Positions 10,101 to 21,460 of a stretch of DNA of 64,000 nucleotides are shown here, in pieces. Within the stretch, counting starts at the first letter, position 1. Each line of letters begins with the position of its first letter. Below the pieces are notes generated by a model, which saw nothing but the letters and a program-made list of their open reading frames with translations, did no database searches and was not told the DNA's origin. Source of the stretch: Istiophorus platypterus (lineage: Eukaryota > Chordata > Actinopteri > Istiophoriformes > Istiophoridae); the NCBI GenBank assembly GCA_016859345.1, contig CM029122.1, positions 10,502,075-10,566,074 on the forward strand, in the 5' to 3' direction. A program made the translations under genes and the position numbers.

Positions 10101-13100
10101 ACCTGTAGTAATCGGCAGGTGTGTTGGTTTACTTGCAGAACTGTGAGGATGTGTCCAAGTGAAAAGCAGAGGGGACGACCCCCTGACCCCCCAGATATAA
10201 TGTCCAAAATTAAATATTCGTTCAGTCATCTTCCATAATCCGCTTTGTAGTGGTCGGTACACTCGACAATCATTGACGACAAACTGAATATATGTATTCC
10301 GAAATTTTGCAGATGTATTAGAAATCTAAAACGGAAACCTCTCATTCACAAAGTATCCAGACCCTTAATTCAGTACTTTGTAGAGGCCCCTTTGGCAGCA
10401 ATTACAGCAACGAGTCCTGGTGGGTGAGTCTCTTCGAGCTTTGCCGACCTGGAACTGGGCCGTTTATCCCACTTCTCCTGAACGTCAGGGACGAATTTTC
10501 TGTCAAGGAACCGTCTCGATTTAGCTCCATTCATCCTTCCCTCAATCATGACCAATCTCCCTGTCCCTGTCGATGAGAACCATAAAGTCCTGATTGATTC
10601 AGTGCTCGTGGGATGTTCGTCCCCCCTGCCCTGATCTATGCAGAACCACAGTTCTATCATAGAGCTCTATAGGATTTCTTGGCTTAGTTTTTGTCCTGAC
10701 ATGCAGTCTGAATACTCTGTGATGCCCCTGTAGATCTTTCTGTGCCCTGTGAGGCCCAAAGATTAAAGTGAGCTAACAAAAAACAAACCAGTAAGTGAAA
10801 CTTGCTGCCTCACCGCAAAATGCCACCTTCTCTCCTGTGTCTATGGACCGATGACTTGCCCATTAGGTTACTTTAGGGCGAGCTAGATTACGTGATATAT
10901 GCAAATCATTTGCATATATATAACATAATCAGATTTCAGGCTCCTAATCTTTTCTAAACCTGCTCAACGTAACAGTATTCTCATACGTCTGCCTGTTTTC
11001 AGTGGCCAAGTGTGACTTCTTCAATGCAGGAGGCAGCGTGAAAGACAGGATCGCCGTGCGGATGGTGGAGGATGCTGAGAGAGCCGGGATCCTCAAACCG
11101 GGAGACACGATCATCGAGCCCTCCTCTGGAAACACAGGTACATCGAGCTCGTCTCGAGGCAGCTGCACAGGTACAGAAAGGAAGTCGTCATTTAAGCAAA
11201 GAGCAGGACAGCCAAGCAAACAAAAAAACAGGAACGGATGAAACAGTAATAGTCGGAATCGCCTGCATAAGGCAAGAACCGGGCCAGATGCATGCATCCT
11301 CATCCTCCTCCTCCTCCTCCTCCTCCTCTACCTGTCCACAGGTATTGGCCTCGCCCTCGCGGCTGCTGTGAAAGGTTATCGCTGCATTATCACCATGCCC
11401 GAGAAGATGAGCATGGAAAAGGTAAGCAGCTCGTTTACTGAACGCGACTCCTCATCACTTTATGGAGGAGCTTTTTGGCTAATTGGAATCTGATCTTTGT
11501 TGTGCGTTCTAGGTGACTGTGTTGCGAGCTCTCGGGGCTGAGATTGTGCGAACACCTACATCCGCAGCTTTCGACTCCCCAGAATCTCATGTAGGTGCCG
11601 CTTGGCGTCTGAAGAACGAGATCCCCAACTCGCACATCCTCGACCAGTATCGAAATACCAGCAACCCCCTGGCTCACTACGATACCACAGCCGAGGAGAT
11701 ACTGGAGCAGTGCAATGGTTTGTGCTTAAGTTTCTTTTTCTTTGCTCCTTTTTTTTTTTTCTTTCTCGCTATGAAAGACGGAGTTAAAAGAAATTTTCAG
11801 TGTATTTTTTTTGGTGGGCATTTGTTGTGGCTCGTGATTCCTTTTTTGTTAAGTGTAACATAAATTACAAACTTGGCAGAACCCCCCCCCCCCCCAGAGA
11901 GTAAAATAAATAATATTAAAGAGGAAAGACAAACTTTACAAGACCAATGAATCTTCATTTTTTTTATAATGTTAAAAGCCCAAGCATATTACAGTCATTT
12001 TAGCCTGTAACACACCTGAGTGGTACGTATTGCAGTTCTTTATGGCCACTTAATGTTTGCCCACTTAAAATGTGAAGAGGTTCTGATGACTTATTTACTT
12101 TGACTTTATTAAACAGCTGCGGTCATCACACAGCAGCCGGATCCCGGTGTGATGGTGCGCAGGTGGCGCAGAAACGTCAATAATTAACGCAGCTGGCACA
12201 GCGACGTTAATAATTTAGATCCTCTGATGGGGCGATATATTACAGCAGCCTTGTTAACGCAAAAGCAAACGGGTGAACTACTTAATACGGACTCCCGAGT
12301 TTATCGAGGAAAAAATATGAGAACTGAGCAGATGTGTTCAGGAGTCCAGGACCGTCGGTGTTTTTATTATAAGGAGTTTTCAGTTTTGCTGCTTAAATGT
12401 AATATTTGCAGCAGTGAGATCGCTGGAAGCGTAATTTATCTCATCCCTGAAGTAAAAAAAAAAAAGGCAGCAAATCTTAAGCCGAATAATGAAAACACAA
12501 CTTGAGCTTATGAGTTATTAGATACTGTAGTTGCCTCAGTGCAGAAATGGGTCCATTTGTGTGCAGGCTTTTTCACTTAGGTCCATTTATAAGGTCCCCT
12601 CACTCTAATGACCAAAAATAAGTACATTAATACAATAAAAAATCAAAACGTTCTCCCTTCTCCCCGGTGGTGTTGGGAAATTTCACCTATACAATGATCA
12701 GCCTTACTGAACAAAGACTCACCCCTCGTCACAAATCCCATTTTGGCCCCTGGATGTAACCGTGAAAAAAATAATACCTGACAAGAGGTGCACACTGAGC
12801 TAAATGTTAACTCTAACAAGCTGAGAAGCTGCTAATTATCACCATAGACAAAGTCCAGGATGAATAATTTAGGAACGTCCATCTTTTTCATGGGTGGGAA
12901 ATCCTTTTACCTTTCAGGTAAACTGGACATGTTGGTGGCTGGAGCTGGCACAGGTGGCACACTCACAGGTCTCGCTCGAAAGCTGAAGGAGAAGTGTCCC
13001 AATGTCAAGGCAAGACCGTGACTAAGATACTTTGGGGGCTGTCGGTCTATCTGACATAAGGTCAGCTGCTCGCAACCCGCACCCCATCACCTGAGTACAT

Positions 13101-14921
13101 CAGAGGTCGTCTTTGTTTTTCAGATAGTCGGTGTGGACCCCGAGGGCTCCGTTCTGGTTGAATCCAAAGAGAAGAATGAAAACACGGCCTCGTTTGAAGT
13201 GGAGGGCATTGGATATGACTTCATCCCTACAGTTTTGGACAGATCTGTGAGTGTGTTTGCGCGCATGTGTATTTTCATATGCCAGATTCGGTTCGGATTG
13301 CATAGAGGGGAATGGTCGGGCTTTCTGGGCTAACTATCTCCCTTACAAATCTATGCAGGTTGTTGACATGTGGTATAAATCAACGGATATGGAGACATTC
13401 ACCATGTCGCGCAAGCTGATCAGGGACGAGGGTCTCCTGTGCGGTAAGCTCACGATACTGACCAGCCGATCCAGTTAAGGTTGTTAAGGGTGTTAACACC
13501 CTCTAATCGCGTATTGTATATTTTGCCTGTTTCGCTGCAGGCGGCAGCTCTGGTTCAGCCATTGCAGCAGCAGTGAAGATGGCTCAGCAGCTTGAGGAGG
13601 GACAGCGCTGTGTGGTCATTCTGGCCGACTCCGTCCGCAACTACATGTAAAGGACAGATTATTTATTTTTTTTTAATTTTCCCAGCAGTTTTCCAAACCT
13701 GGCAGGAATTAGATTCCGGGGGAAGTGATGTCTGTTTCCCTTTACCTAAGCCCAAACCCGTCCTTAGCCTAACCCCGACCAGTTGTCTAAAAAGGTATAA
13801 TGTTTACCACGTTTGCCAGATTAGTTTATTGTGTTAGCATGCTATTAATTATTAATCAGCACTAAAAGCAAAGTCCAGCCAAGGCTGATGGGAGCATCGA
13901 TCATTTTGCAGGTATTTAGTGATAAACCAAAAATTTTAAAATTTAAACCTGATGATGGTGATAGATGAAAAGCAAAGGACTCAAAAAGAAGTTACTACAA
14001 CTCTGTGTGCACCAAATTTACCACCAGTTGATCCTTCAGACAGTTTTCAAGACATTTCACTAAAAGGTAAACACGTCCAATAGTTGAGAGAATTTATTCA
14101 GAGCAAAGTTCTGGACTGACCAAGATCTTGTGGTATTGTAACGTTGCTCGTATCCACTAATAATTACACGTTAGACAACCATATCTCTCTCAATCAATCA
14201 CTCACTCACTCACTCACTCACACTCACAAAAACTAGTTCAAAACTACACACCGCTTTGTCTTGATGTGAGAAGCAGCTACATCCACGGACAAATATAAAA
14301 TCTAATAATCCGTCAAATTTAATGTGCAAACTTAAACCTTAACGCTCGGGATGGAGACCTCGCCCAGCTTTTTAAATTATTATTATCATTATTTTATTAT
14401 TTTAGACCTCTGGTCTATTTTGTCGTCTCTTCAAACTCATCGCTGGTTATCTTGCCTCCAGGTCAAAGTTCCTGAGTGATGAGTGGATGTGTGAGAAGGG
14501 CTTCCTAAGCCCAGAGGCTCCGATGGACGTCAGACCCTGGTATCGTTATTTATTAAAAACAAAAGAAAACAAAAACCACATCAATCACATCTCACCCATG
14601 ATGGTATAAGGGGGCAACTGATCAAACCCACAGAGCAGTGCTAAATAACCCCCCCCCCCACCTTCCCTCTAAGGTGGTGGGACCTGACTGTCCAGAGTCT
14701 ACACCTGTCTGCCCCGGTCACTGTCTTACCGTCCGTGACCTGCCAAAAAAGCATCGAGATCCTGAGGGACAAAGGGTTGGACCAGGTCCCAGTCGTCAAT
14801 GAGTCCGGGTACATCTCATTAAGAAATTATGTGAATTAGAGATGCAACAGAATACAAATATGATATTTGGATACAAAAGGTATCTACTAGGGGATTAGCA
14901 GGGGCTGAGGCAATTGTTGCA

Positions 14922-14974
<53 letters not shown>

Positions 14975-15465
14975 TTTTGTTTATTTTTTTTTTCCCCAGT
15001 GTGATCCTGGGGATCGTGACCCTGAGAACCATTCTCTCCTCTTTGTCGGCTGGGAAAATCGAGCCCTCAGACACTGTCGGCAAGGTGCTCTGCAAGAATT
15101 TCAAAGGGGTCAGTCAGTAGAACCACAAGATGGCGAAGTACATGGAGACGCGGGTGGAAGACGAGAAAGTTTAACTCTTCACGTACTTGTCTAATCTCCC
15201 TGTGTTTTGTGCTCTCAGGTGCACCTGACCGACAGCTTGGGGAAGTTGTCCCTTATCCTCAAAACAGACAACTTTGCCCTGGTGGTGCATGATCAAACCC
15301 AGTGTAAGATAATTAATTAATCAATTGATTAATTTTAAAAATATTTTCTTGGGTACGTTTGCCTTTATTTGATTGCACATTGTAATTTAGGCGTTTGCCC
15401 TTCCTTGAGACTCAGATAATTCTGTGTATCCTTAGTACTGCACCTGATAATGGAATTATATGCAG

Positions 15466-15524
<59 letters not shown>

Positions 15525-16496
15525 GACCTTTTTTTAATCTAAAATTGAATGTTTGGTCTGTATAGTGTCAGAAAATATTGAAAGATTCATGCTGCTCTCC
15601 TCTATCTCTTCCCCAATGGGATTTTTCCTTATCTTTGCTTAAAAACAACAATATAGTTTTCACTAACATAATATTTCTTGTATGAGACATTTGAAATGAA
15701 ACTGAAGCCTTTAAAGTTGTAAGAGGACCTTTGCTGTTGTAGCTACCTTTACCTATTGCTATAATTGACATAGATTGAATTCTGTCAATTCCTGCACTTT
15801 GCATAATTCACCAAAGTGTCTTATGTCTTTGAAGAAAATCATGATAAGTGATAGTACTATTTGTCCGTACGTATGTTTGCCACCTACTGGGACAGGACAC
15901 TTGTTGATTTCTGAGGTAGAAGAAATGGGGTTATTTTCTTTAGCTAAAATAATTAATAAAATACTTTTTACTCCCACCACTATTTTGTGACACACAGAAC
16001 CAGTTTCTTACTCAACAATGCATTCATCGATTCTTTTTCAATTTCATCGTGATCACTGTTTTCCGTGGCTTTTGAAGTTCACCAAAGTAAACAAGAATGT
16101 CAGCGATGTCTCTCTTAGTCATTCACATGTTCTTTTTTTGTGGTTTTATTCCTCCAAACATATTTAATTTACATTGGAAATGGCCTTGAGCAAAGGGGAA
16201 AATGTTTGTTACCACTTCCGGCTTTTCCGATTACAAAATAAGTGGCTGTGTTAGTATTGTCGTAGTTCACGGTTTTGAAATTTCGTCAGGCTGCGATCGT
16301 TTTCTTTCTTTACCCTTTGGAGCTTTTAGCTTTTCTTCTGTCAGTTACATGATTGTAACGCCAGCCCTGTCTCTCTCCAGATGAGGCCGATGGGTCAGCT
16401 TGCCGGAGGCAGATGGCGTTTGGCGTTGTGACAGCGGCCGACCTCCTCCACTACATCACCACACACGCCGAACACTTACCGAGAGGCAGCACGTGA
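7156..16496 (+). CDS. cbs: Cystathionine beta-synthase (587 aa)
   Basis: Condenses serine with homocysteine to cystathionine and can make H2S; cytosolic, PLP- and heme-dependent, activated by S-adenosylmethionine. Coding exons: 7156-7463, 7948-8054, 11003-11137, 11342-11421, 11513-11717, 12918-13009, 13124-13246, 13359-13443, 13541-13646, 14462-14539, 14674-14808, 15000-15108, 15219-15303, 16381-16496; sum 1764 nt, an exact multiple of three. Heme site: Cys85 and His98 (RCTW...SPH), with the same spacing as human Cys52/His65. PLP lysine: Lys152 in GGSVKDR (human Lys119). Phosphate loop GTGGT is kept, then PWWW before the tandem CBS (Bateman) domains. The N-terminus is about 33 residues longer than in human. 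The second Cys of the human CPGC motif is absent (CPNVK). The intron after 13009 begins with GC. Whether this is teleost cbsa or cbsb cannot be decided here. Confidence 0.97.
8591..9330 (+). mobile_element. Internally deleted Tc1/mariner transposon, 740 bp
   Basis: Begins CAGTTAGGTCCAGG after TA (8589-8590) and ends with the inverted form CCTAACTG before TA (9331-9332). The ends form inverted repeats of roughly 190 bp, including mirrored blocks around 8630-8760 and 9100-9260 (AGTAATTGGACAG against CTGTCCAATT). The interior at 8935-9060 keeps part of the transposase N-terminal helix-turn-helix (near-match to KSTIWFILKNKE), with no catalytic domain. It lies in the cbs intron between exons 7948-8054 and 11003-11137. 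Confidence 0.85.
9333..10340. other. cbs intron, central part
   Basis: Non-coding intronic sequence between two Tc1 relics. I see no exon with conserved CBS sequence and no clear repeat. Confidence 0.5.
10345..10715 (-). mobile_element. Internally deleted Tc1-like relic
   Basis: The + strand shows the reverse complement of a common teleost/salmonid-type Tc1 transposase (phrases such as TATCCAGACCCTTAATTCAG, GGCAGCAATTACAGCAACGA, TTCATCCTTCCCTCAATC). The order of blocks shows an internal deletion around 10570. No intact terminal repeats. In the same cbs intron as the 740-bp element. Confidence 0.75.
10895..10919. promoter_or_regulatory. Perfect palindrome carrying two inverted octamer (POU) motifs
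   Basis: Two 12-bp arms (ATATATGCAAAT and its exact complement) around a single C. Each arm carries ATGCAAAT, the classical Oct/POU binding octamer. It lies 84 bp upstream of the cbs exon at 11003, inside the intron. Binding is inferred only from the motif. Confidence 0.45.
11290..11329 (+). repeat. (TCC)n tract serving as polypyrimidine tract
   Basis: CATCC then TCC repeated about nine times, 12 bp before the acceptor at 11340-11341 of the cbs exon 11342-11421. Confidence 0.85.
11718..12917 (+). other. cbs: cbs intron (1.2 kb)
   Basis: Donor GTTTGT (weak) at 11718, acceptor TTTCAG at 12912-12917. It contains a C14-15 run near 11881-11895 and T-rich patches. No repeats recognised and no sign of another exon. 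Confidence 0.6.
13832..14110 (+). repeat. Dispersed teleost repeat, copy 1 (in cbs intron)
   Basis: Contains the blocks TTAGCATGCTA, GCTGATGGGA, TTTTGCAGGTATTTAGT, CCTGATGATGGTGATAGATG, and a degenerate CATTTCACT end. These match in order a common percomorph interspersed repeat that I know by pattern but cannot name with certainty. Related fragments lie at 29186-29460, 53850-53965, 58535-58680 and 63090-63400. Confidence 0.6.
14924..14973 (+). repeat. (TG)25 microsatellite next to a cbs 3' splice site
   Basis: 25 TG units followed by a T10 tract (14984-14993) and the acceptor at 14998-14999 of the exon 15000-15108. Confidence 0.95.
15476..15524. repeat. (ATT)n microsatellite in cbs intron
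   Basis: About 16 ATT units, uninterrupted, in the last cbs intron (15304-16380). The rest of this 1.08-kb intron shows nothing recognisable. Confidence 0.95.
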
Positions 16497-16507
16497 TCAC
16501 CTGTTTT

Positions 16508-16513
16508 AATAAA
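16508..16513 (+). terminator. cbs: cbs polyadenylation signal AATAAA
   Basis: AATAAA just 12 bp after the cbs stop codon. This would give a very short 3'UTR; a weaker later signal could also be used. Confidence 0.55.
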
Positions 16514-17290
16514 TAAGGTTCATGAATCAAATGTATAGGATAGGGCTGGTTAGTGTAATTTTTTGATTTATATTTTTCTTATTGCCAACAAATCCAATGA
16601 AAATTGAAAAACACCACATCACACTGTTGCACTGGGTGACATGTTCTTTAATCATGATTAACATGATGACTTTATATTTCAATGCCCCACACACACACTG
16701 CAGTGCTGTTGCAGATTCACCGAATGTGTATTCCTCCCCAGCTGAAAGTAGTACTCAAAAATTCACTAGCTAGGATTATTTAAAATCTACGGGGTGAGCT
16801 GCTGTAGAAAATGGTTTAATCTGTTTTAAAAATTAAACGATAAATTGGGGGTCTTTGCTTTATGTAATTTGATTATGACTTTTTAGATCATTAATCATTA
16901 AAAATGCTTTTTAAATGAAATGTTTGTTTCATACTGTTTGTTCTTGCAGCTGCAGAAGGAGTCAAACTAAATGATGAAGTTGGCGAAATGGTTAACTTGA
17001 GGGTCACTCACTAGCTTTTTCCAAATGGTTGATACTGCAGTGTTGAGATTGGGATGGCCTCCCAAATCTCTCTTCCACCATCCACTAACTCCTGATCAAT
17101 GACATCCCAATCAATAAATTACCTGAAAACCTATTGATACATATTTTTTAAGGTCGTAGTTGAGCTTTTTGTTTTTCTGTGGCAGGTGGATGAATGCCTC
17201 TCCCTAGTTGTGTGTGTGTGTGTGCGTATATGTGTATATATTTATTCATTTTATTATTTTAATGTCTTAAAAATAAAACTTTATATATCA
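16514..17290. other. Intergenic downstream of cbs
   Basis: AT-rich, with short CA/GT patches (around 17211-17245). No gene or recognised repeat. Confidence 0.5.
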
Positions 17291-17294
17291 AGTA

Positions 17295-18145
17295 TTAAGA
17301 CCCATGATTAAGTATTTTGTAGAAAGCCCTTTGGCAACAAACACAACAACAACACAGCTTTAAGCCTTCTTGATTAAGTCTCTTCTAGCCTTGCAGACCT
17401 GGATCTGGACAGTTTATCCCATTCCTCCTGGCAGATCCTCTCAATCTCTTATCAGATTAGGTCGCGAGCATCCGTGAACTTTGATCTTCAGGTGTCCCCT
17501 TGGATTTTCAGTGGGGTTTAAGTCTGGGTCACTCGAGGGACTGGCAGGGACTTGTCCTGAAGGAAATCCAGCCGTCTGCTTCGGGTCATTGCGCTGAAAG
17601 TCGGATCATTGGCCCAGTCTCGGATCACACGTTCACTGAAGTGGTCTTCCTTCGGGGACCCCTCTGTATTTACCTGCTTTCATCCTTCCCTCACCTCTTA
17701 CCAGCCTCCCCCACTACCTCCTACCCCACAGATCATGCTTCACTTCAGAGCAGTGCCTGCTGCCCAATAGACTTAGAAGTTTTGCTCGAAGATTCAGTTT
17801 TTATCCTGTCATACTAAAGTTTTATTTTTTCTCAGGGTTCTTTAAATGCCATATGCCTCTTACTCAAAGCGGCTTACATCTAGTCATCTAGTCGCTGCTG
17901 AGATGTTTGCCCTTCCAGCAGGTTCTCCCATCCCTACAGGGAATTTCTCAAGCTCTGACGGAGTGACCAGTGGGTTTTCCGGTGACCTCCCTGACCGAGG
18001 CCCTTCTCCCCCTCTTGCTCCCGTTGGTTCCAAACTTCTTCCATTTCACTGTTATTGAGGCCAGTGTGCCCCTGAGAACACTCAAAGCTTTAGGAATGGA
18101 TTTATACCCTCGCCCTGATCATCCTGCTCTATATGAGAAGTGCCC
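17295..18145 (-). mobile_element. Degenerate Tc1-like transposon relic
   Basis: Reverse complement of a teleost Tc1 transposase: blocks near 17380-17430 (GACCTGGATCTGGACAGTTT, TATCCCATTCCTCCTGGCAG), 17660-17700 (CTTTCATCCTTCCCTC) and 17900-18060 (CAGGTTCTCCCATCC, GGTTCCAAACTTCTTCCATT) occur in the family's order. Riddled with stops and indels. The ORFs seen across this region on the + strand are antisense to the transposase and are not genes. Confidence 0.8.
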
Positions 18146-19613
18146 TGAGATGACTTCTGTGATGATTTGGCTCCATGTAAATGTTTGGACTTCACGGCGC
18201 AGTATGATGTATGTGCAGAGTTTGACACTCGAACGCTGCTTTCACACGCATCTGCTGATGAGGGCAGGTCTCTCTGCGCTGTCCTTAAATCTGAGTTTGA
18301 CACGTGTTCGTACAGGCAGGACTTGGTGTTGTGACAACCAGTTCGGAGCCAGTCACGGTCCAATATGCAAACTTACAAAAGTGTGATGTGGAAACATGGA
18401 GCCTTCAGTGCGAATACACTGAGAATAGACTTTTCCCTGAAGTTTATATTTGCATGTTCACAGATTCTTGATATCTCAGTGAGGTAGAAGGAGCAGATAT
18501 TTTAATCTCCAGTTGTAGGTTTCAGAGGTAACAAATGTCTTTTTGATAGAGTAATAATTATTATACATGTCTGGAAGGGATCTTTTAAGTAAATGCAGTG
18601 TGACATAATGGTAACATGTTCAATGATGCCCTTTTTCCGAAAGAAATCCTAATCACCTGCTTCTTGACTTGTGTCCTTGTCTTCCCTGTTGTCAACATGT
18701 AATGTCTCAGTTGACCAGAGGGAGGCCCTGCAGGGACACAGACCATATAGTAAGTGTGACTCTGTGTGTGTGTGTGCTGACAGGACAGCCCTCTACTTCA
18801 ACATACTGAGCTGTATACTCAGTTAATCACAGGAACATTGAGTCCAGTGGAGTTTAAAAGGCCATACTGCCTTCAGTCAGTTATGGCCTTTATTCTTCAT
18901 TCAAGTCCAACTCAATACAATACCTCTTAGCGGACAGAGAGATTTATACAGAACCTTTTTATTTTCTGATAATGGAGATTCTAAAATAATAAGAGTTTCA
19001 TAATTATATTATTTGGTTTTCTTTATCATCTTGTGTGAAATTGTTACTTTTTTCCTCAACTGTGCTGTTTTAATATGTTATCTCCCATCCATCAGCAGGA
19101 CACTGAGAAACTGTACTTATTGGAGACTTTAAAGTGAGACAGAACCATATGAAACAAAATAACAGTTAAAAATAATAGTTAATTCAAATAAAACTGACAC
19201 TTGTTCAATTCAATACGATGCTGCTTCAGCCTCTAATATGACGGTATGTTGTGTGGGCCACTGCCCAGCTTTAGTTGGCAAACTTCGGACATGGCCTTTG
19301 TGAAACTGACATTTCTGAGACAATTCTCCATGTCATAATTCTAATGTCACTAAATATTGACTTCACATGGAAGCGACATTGTGCTGACCTGGAAACAGCA
19401 ACCATCAACTTTATTATTCAACAGGGCCACCCTGAGGGGGCAACCCAGTCATAGCACAACAAATACAACAGCAGATGGAAAACCACTGATAACACATGAC
19501 ACTGTCCTTGACCGTCCTGTGCACGTGTTCATCCGATATTTCACCATCAGCAGGTGGAGGCAATATCCCAGGATGACGCCGGTCTCTTCCTGTCATCAGC
19601 ACAAAAAGCACTG
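18146..19613. other. Intergenic, no feature seen
   Basis: Non-coding, mostly AT-rich; a short GT run near 18762-18778. No gene, RNA or repeat family recognised. Confidence 0.5.
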
Positions 19614-20240
19614 AAATGTACATAACTGTGCAAAAGTTTTAGACACTTAAGATGTTCAGAGTCTTATTAATCACTCTATACCATCAGGGAGACGTCTGAC
19701 GGGTCCCAGATTCACTCTGCAGCCTGACAACGACCCCGGACATATAGCCCGAGTCATAACGAACTGTCTGCAGAGACAAGTAGAACAAGGAGTCCTGCAA
19801 CAGATGGTCTGACTGCGAAGAATAATGATGGAAAAAAAGTCAACCTCTGTCAAAATGATAGTAAGAAGAAAGTGTGGAGAAAAAAAAAAGGAAGAGCTCA
19901 TGATCCAAAGCCGTTGCCTCATCTGCCAAACACAGTGGTGGCTCTGTTAAGGCTCAAGGTAGGGCAGGTAGGGCTGCCGACCGAACTGGCACAATGACAT
20001 TCATTGATGATTTCATTGCTGGCGGAAGCAACGGGATGAATGCAGAGGTAGACAGGATCATCCTGTGAGCTCAGATTGAGTCAAATGCATCAAAAGTCAG
20101 AGGACGACGTTTCACCGCTCAGCAGGACAACGATCTGAGCTAAGCTCTGGGAGAACATCTCCACAGAAGATACAAAGCGTCTGCTGATGTCAAAGGAGAA
20201 GAAGCGCCGCTCTGTTTTCTGTGATGGCATCTTGGTGAAT
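19614..20240 (+). mobile_element. Composite of two decayed Tc1/mariner relics
   Basis: 19614-19810 resembles one Tc1 family: terminus ACTGTGCAAAAGTTTTAGAC, then transposase pieces such as CAGCCTGACAACGACCCC and AGAACAAGGAGTCCTGCAAC. 19880-20130 resembles a second family: GGAAGAGCTCATGATCCAAA, AACACAGTGGTGGCTCTGTT, and the QPDNDP-like block near 20120. The order of catalytic blocks is not that of a single element, so this is probably nested or recombined. No intact ORF. Confidence 0.65.
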
Positions 20241-21428
20241 GCCGAATGAATAAGTAAAAATTCATAGATATTGCATATCTATCTATTTATCTATAAACTG
20301 AATCATTGTTCTCATGCTGCGGAAGAATATTACTGTTCTAGCATTTTATCACCATTATAAATCTAGTGCTTATAACTGTATCTAGTACTTATCCTCATTG
20401 AAATTTACATGAACCTTGTTACACAACCAAATCCCGTAGACCTGCGTCCTATATACGATATCATTGCTTAATCTTTATCTGTATCTCATCCACCCTTCCA
20501 TCAATTATATATATTTTTTTAGCATGTTGCATTGAAAAAGAATCGCGGGGTCAGACTCCAGGCAACGGATTTCCTATGCAGTATGTTTTTAAATCCCTTT
20601 CAAAAAATCTGAGGAATGAAAATCCTTCCGGACGGACGATCACATAGTCAGGGGTTAAACTGAGCTGAGTTCCACCTCTCGAGGAATGGTAATCCACCCT
20701 TGTTCTGCCCTCTTAATGAAAAAAACAAACAGACCAGCTCATAGTGTCTGCAGTTCCAAAGTGAATGAATGCGCTGTTTTCCCTTGTTTTGTCTCGCTCT
20801 AACCTGCAGTGCCCTGGTGAGTTTCTACGCCTTTTACCTACTGTCATGTGTAACTTCCTAAAGAGGTAAATACAATCTATTTTTTTTCCCTCTTTCAGTC
20901 TGTGATCAGGTCTGTTTGGTTTGGAGGGAGAGCTGCTCAGATCTGGCTGCTCCTTGACGTAAAAAGAAAATGAAACCACTTTCCGAATCAACAGGTCATT
21001 TGAAGAAACAGTGGGTGTATTTGGAAATTATGACGCACGTCCAGTTCCCTCTCTCTTTCAATGCCTCCTTTGCCAAATGAGAATAATTACATACGTAGAG
21101 GTTAATTATTTGCCTCAGGCCTCAGGTCTTGAATATATCAGTCAACAAAGGTGAGTTATAAGTCACTAAAAAAAGACCTTGTAAACAAACCAATGATTCA
21201 ATTTCACATGCAAAGAACAAGAACAGCGGGTCTCAAGGGAACACGAGAGGACTATGTTTGTCTTTTCATAATTTTAATAATGTTTTCACTTTATTATAAT
21301 GAAATAAAAAGTTGATTTACTTCCTCGGCCCTGCAAAAAAATTGTTCAGATGGAACGGTTCGAGAGGGAGGCATCAAGCTTTGGTTGAACTGCTTGCAAA
21401 GACGTGCGATCTGTGATGAGCAGCAGTT

Positions 21429-21460
21429 CCTTTGTGGCGGAAAAGGAACCGCCACAAAGG
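21429..21460. repeat. Short perfect inverted repeat (12-bp arms)
   Basis: CCTTTGTGGCGG, an 8-bp loop (AAAAGGAA), then the exact complement CCGCCACAAAGG. GC-rich arms in AT-rich surroundings. Function unknown. Confidence 0.85.

Noticed and set aside
17970..18386. 138-codon + strand ORF
   Set aside because: Mostly antisense reading of a decayed Tc1 transposase; no known domain.
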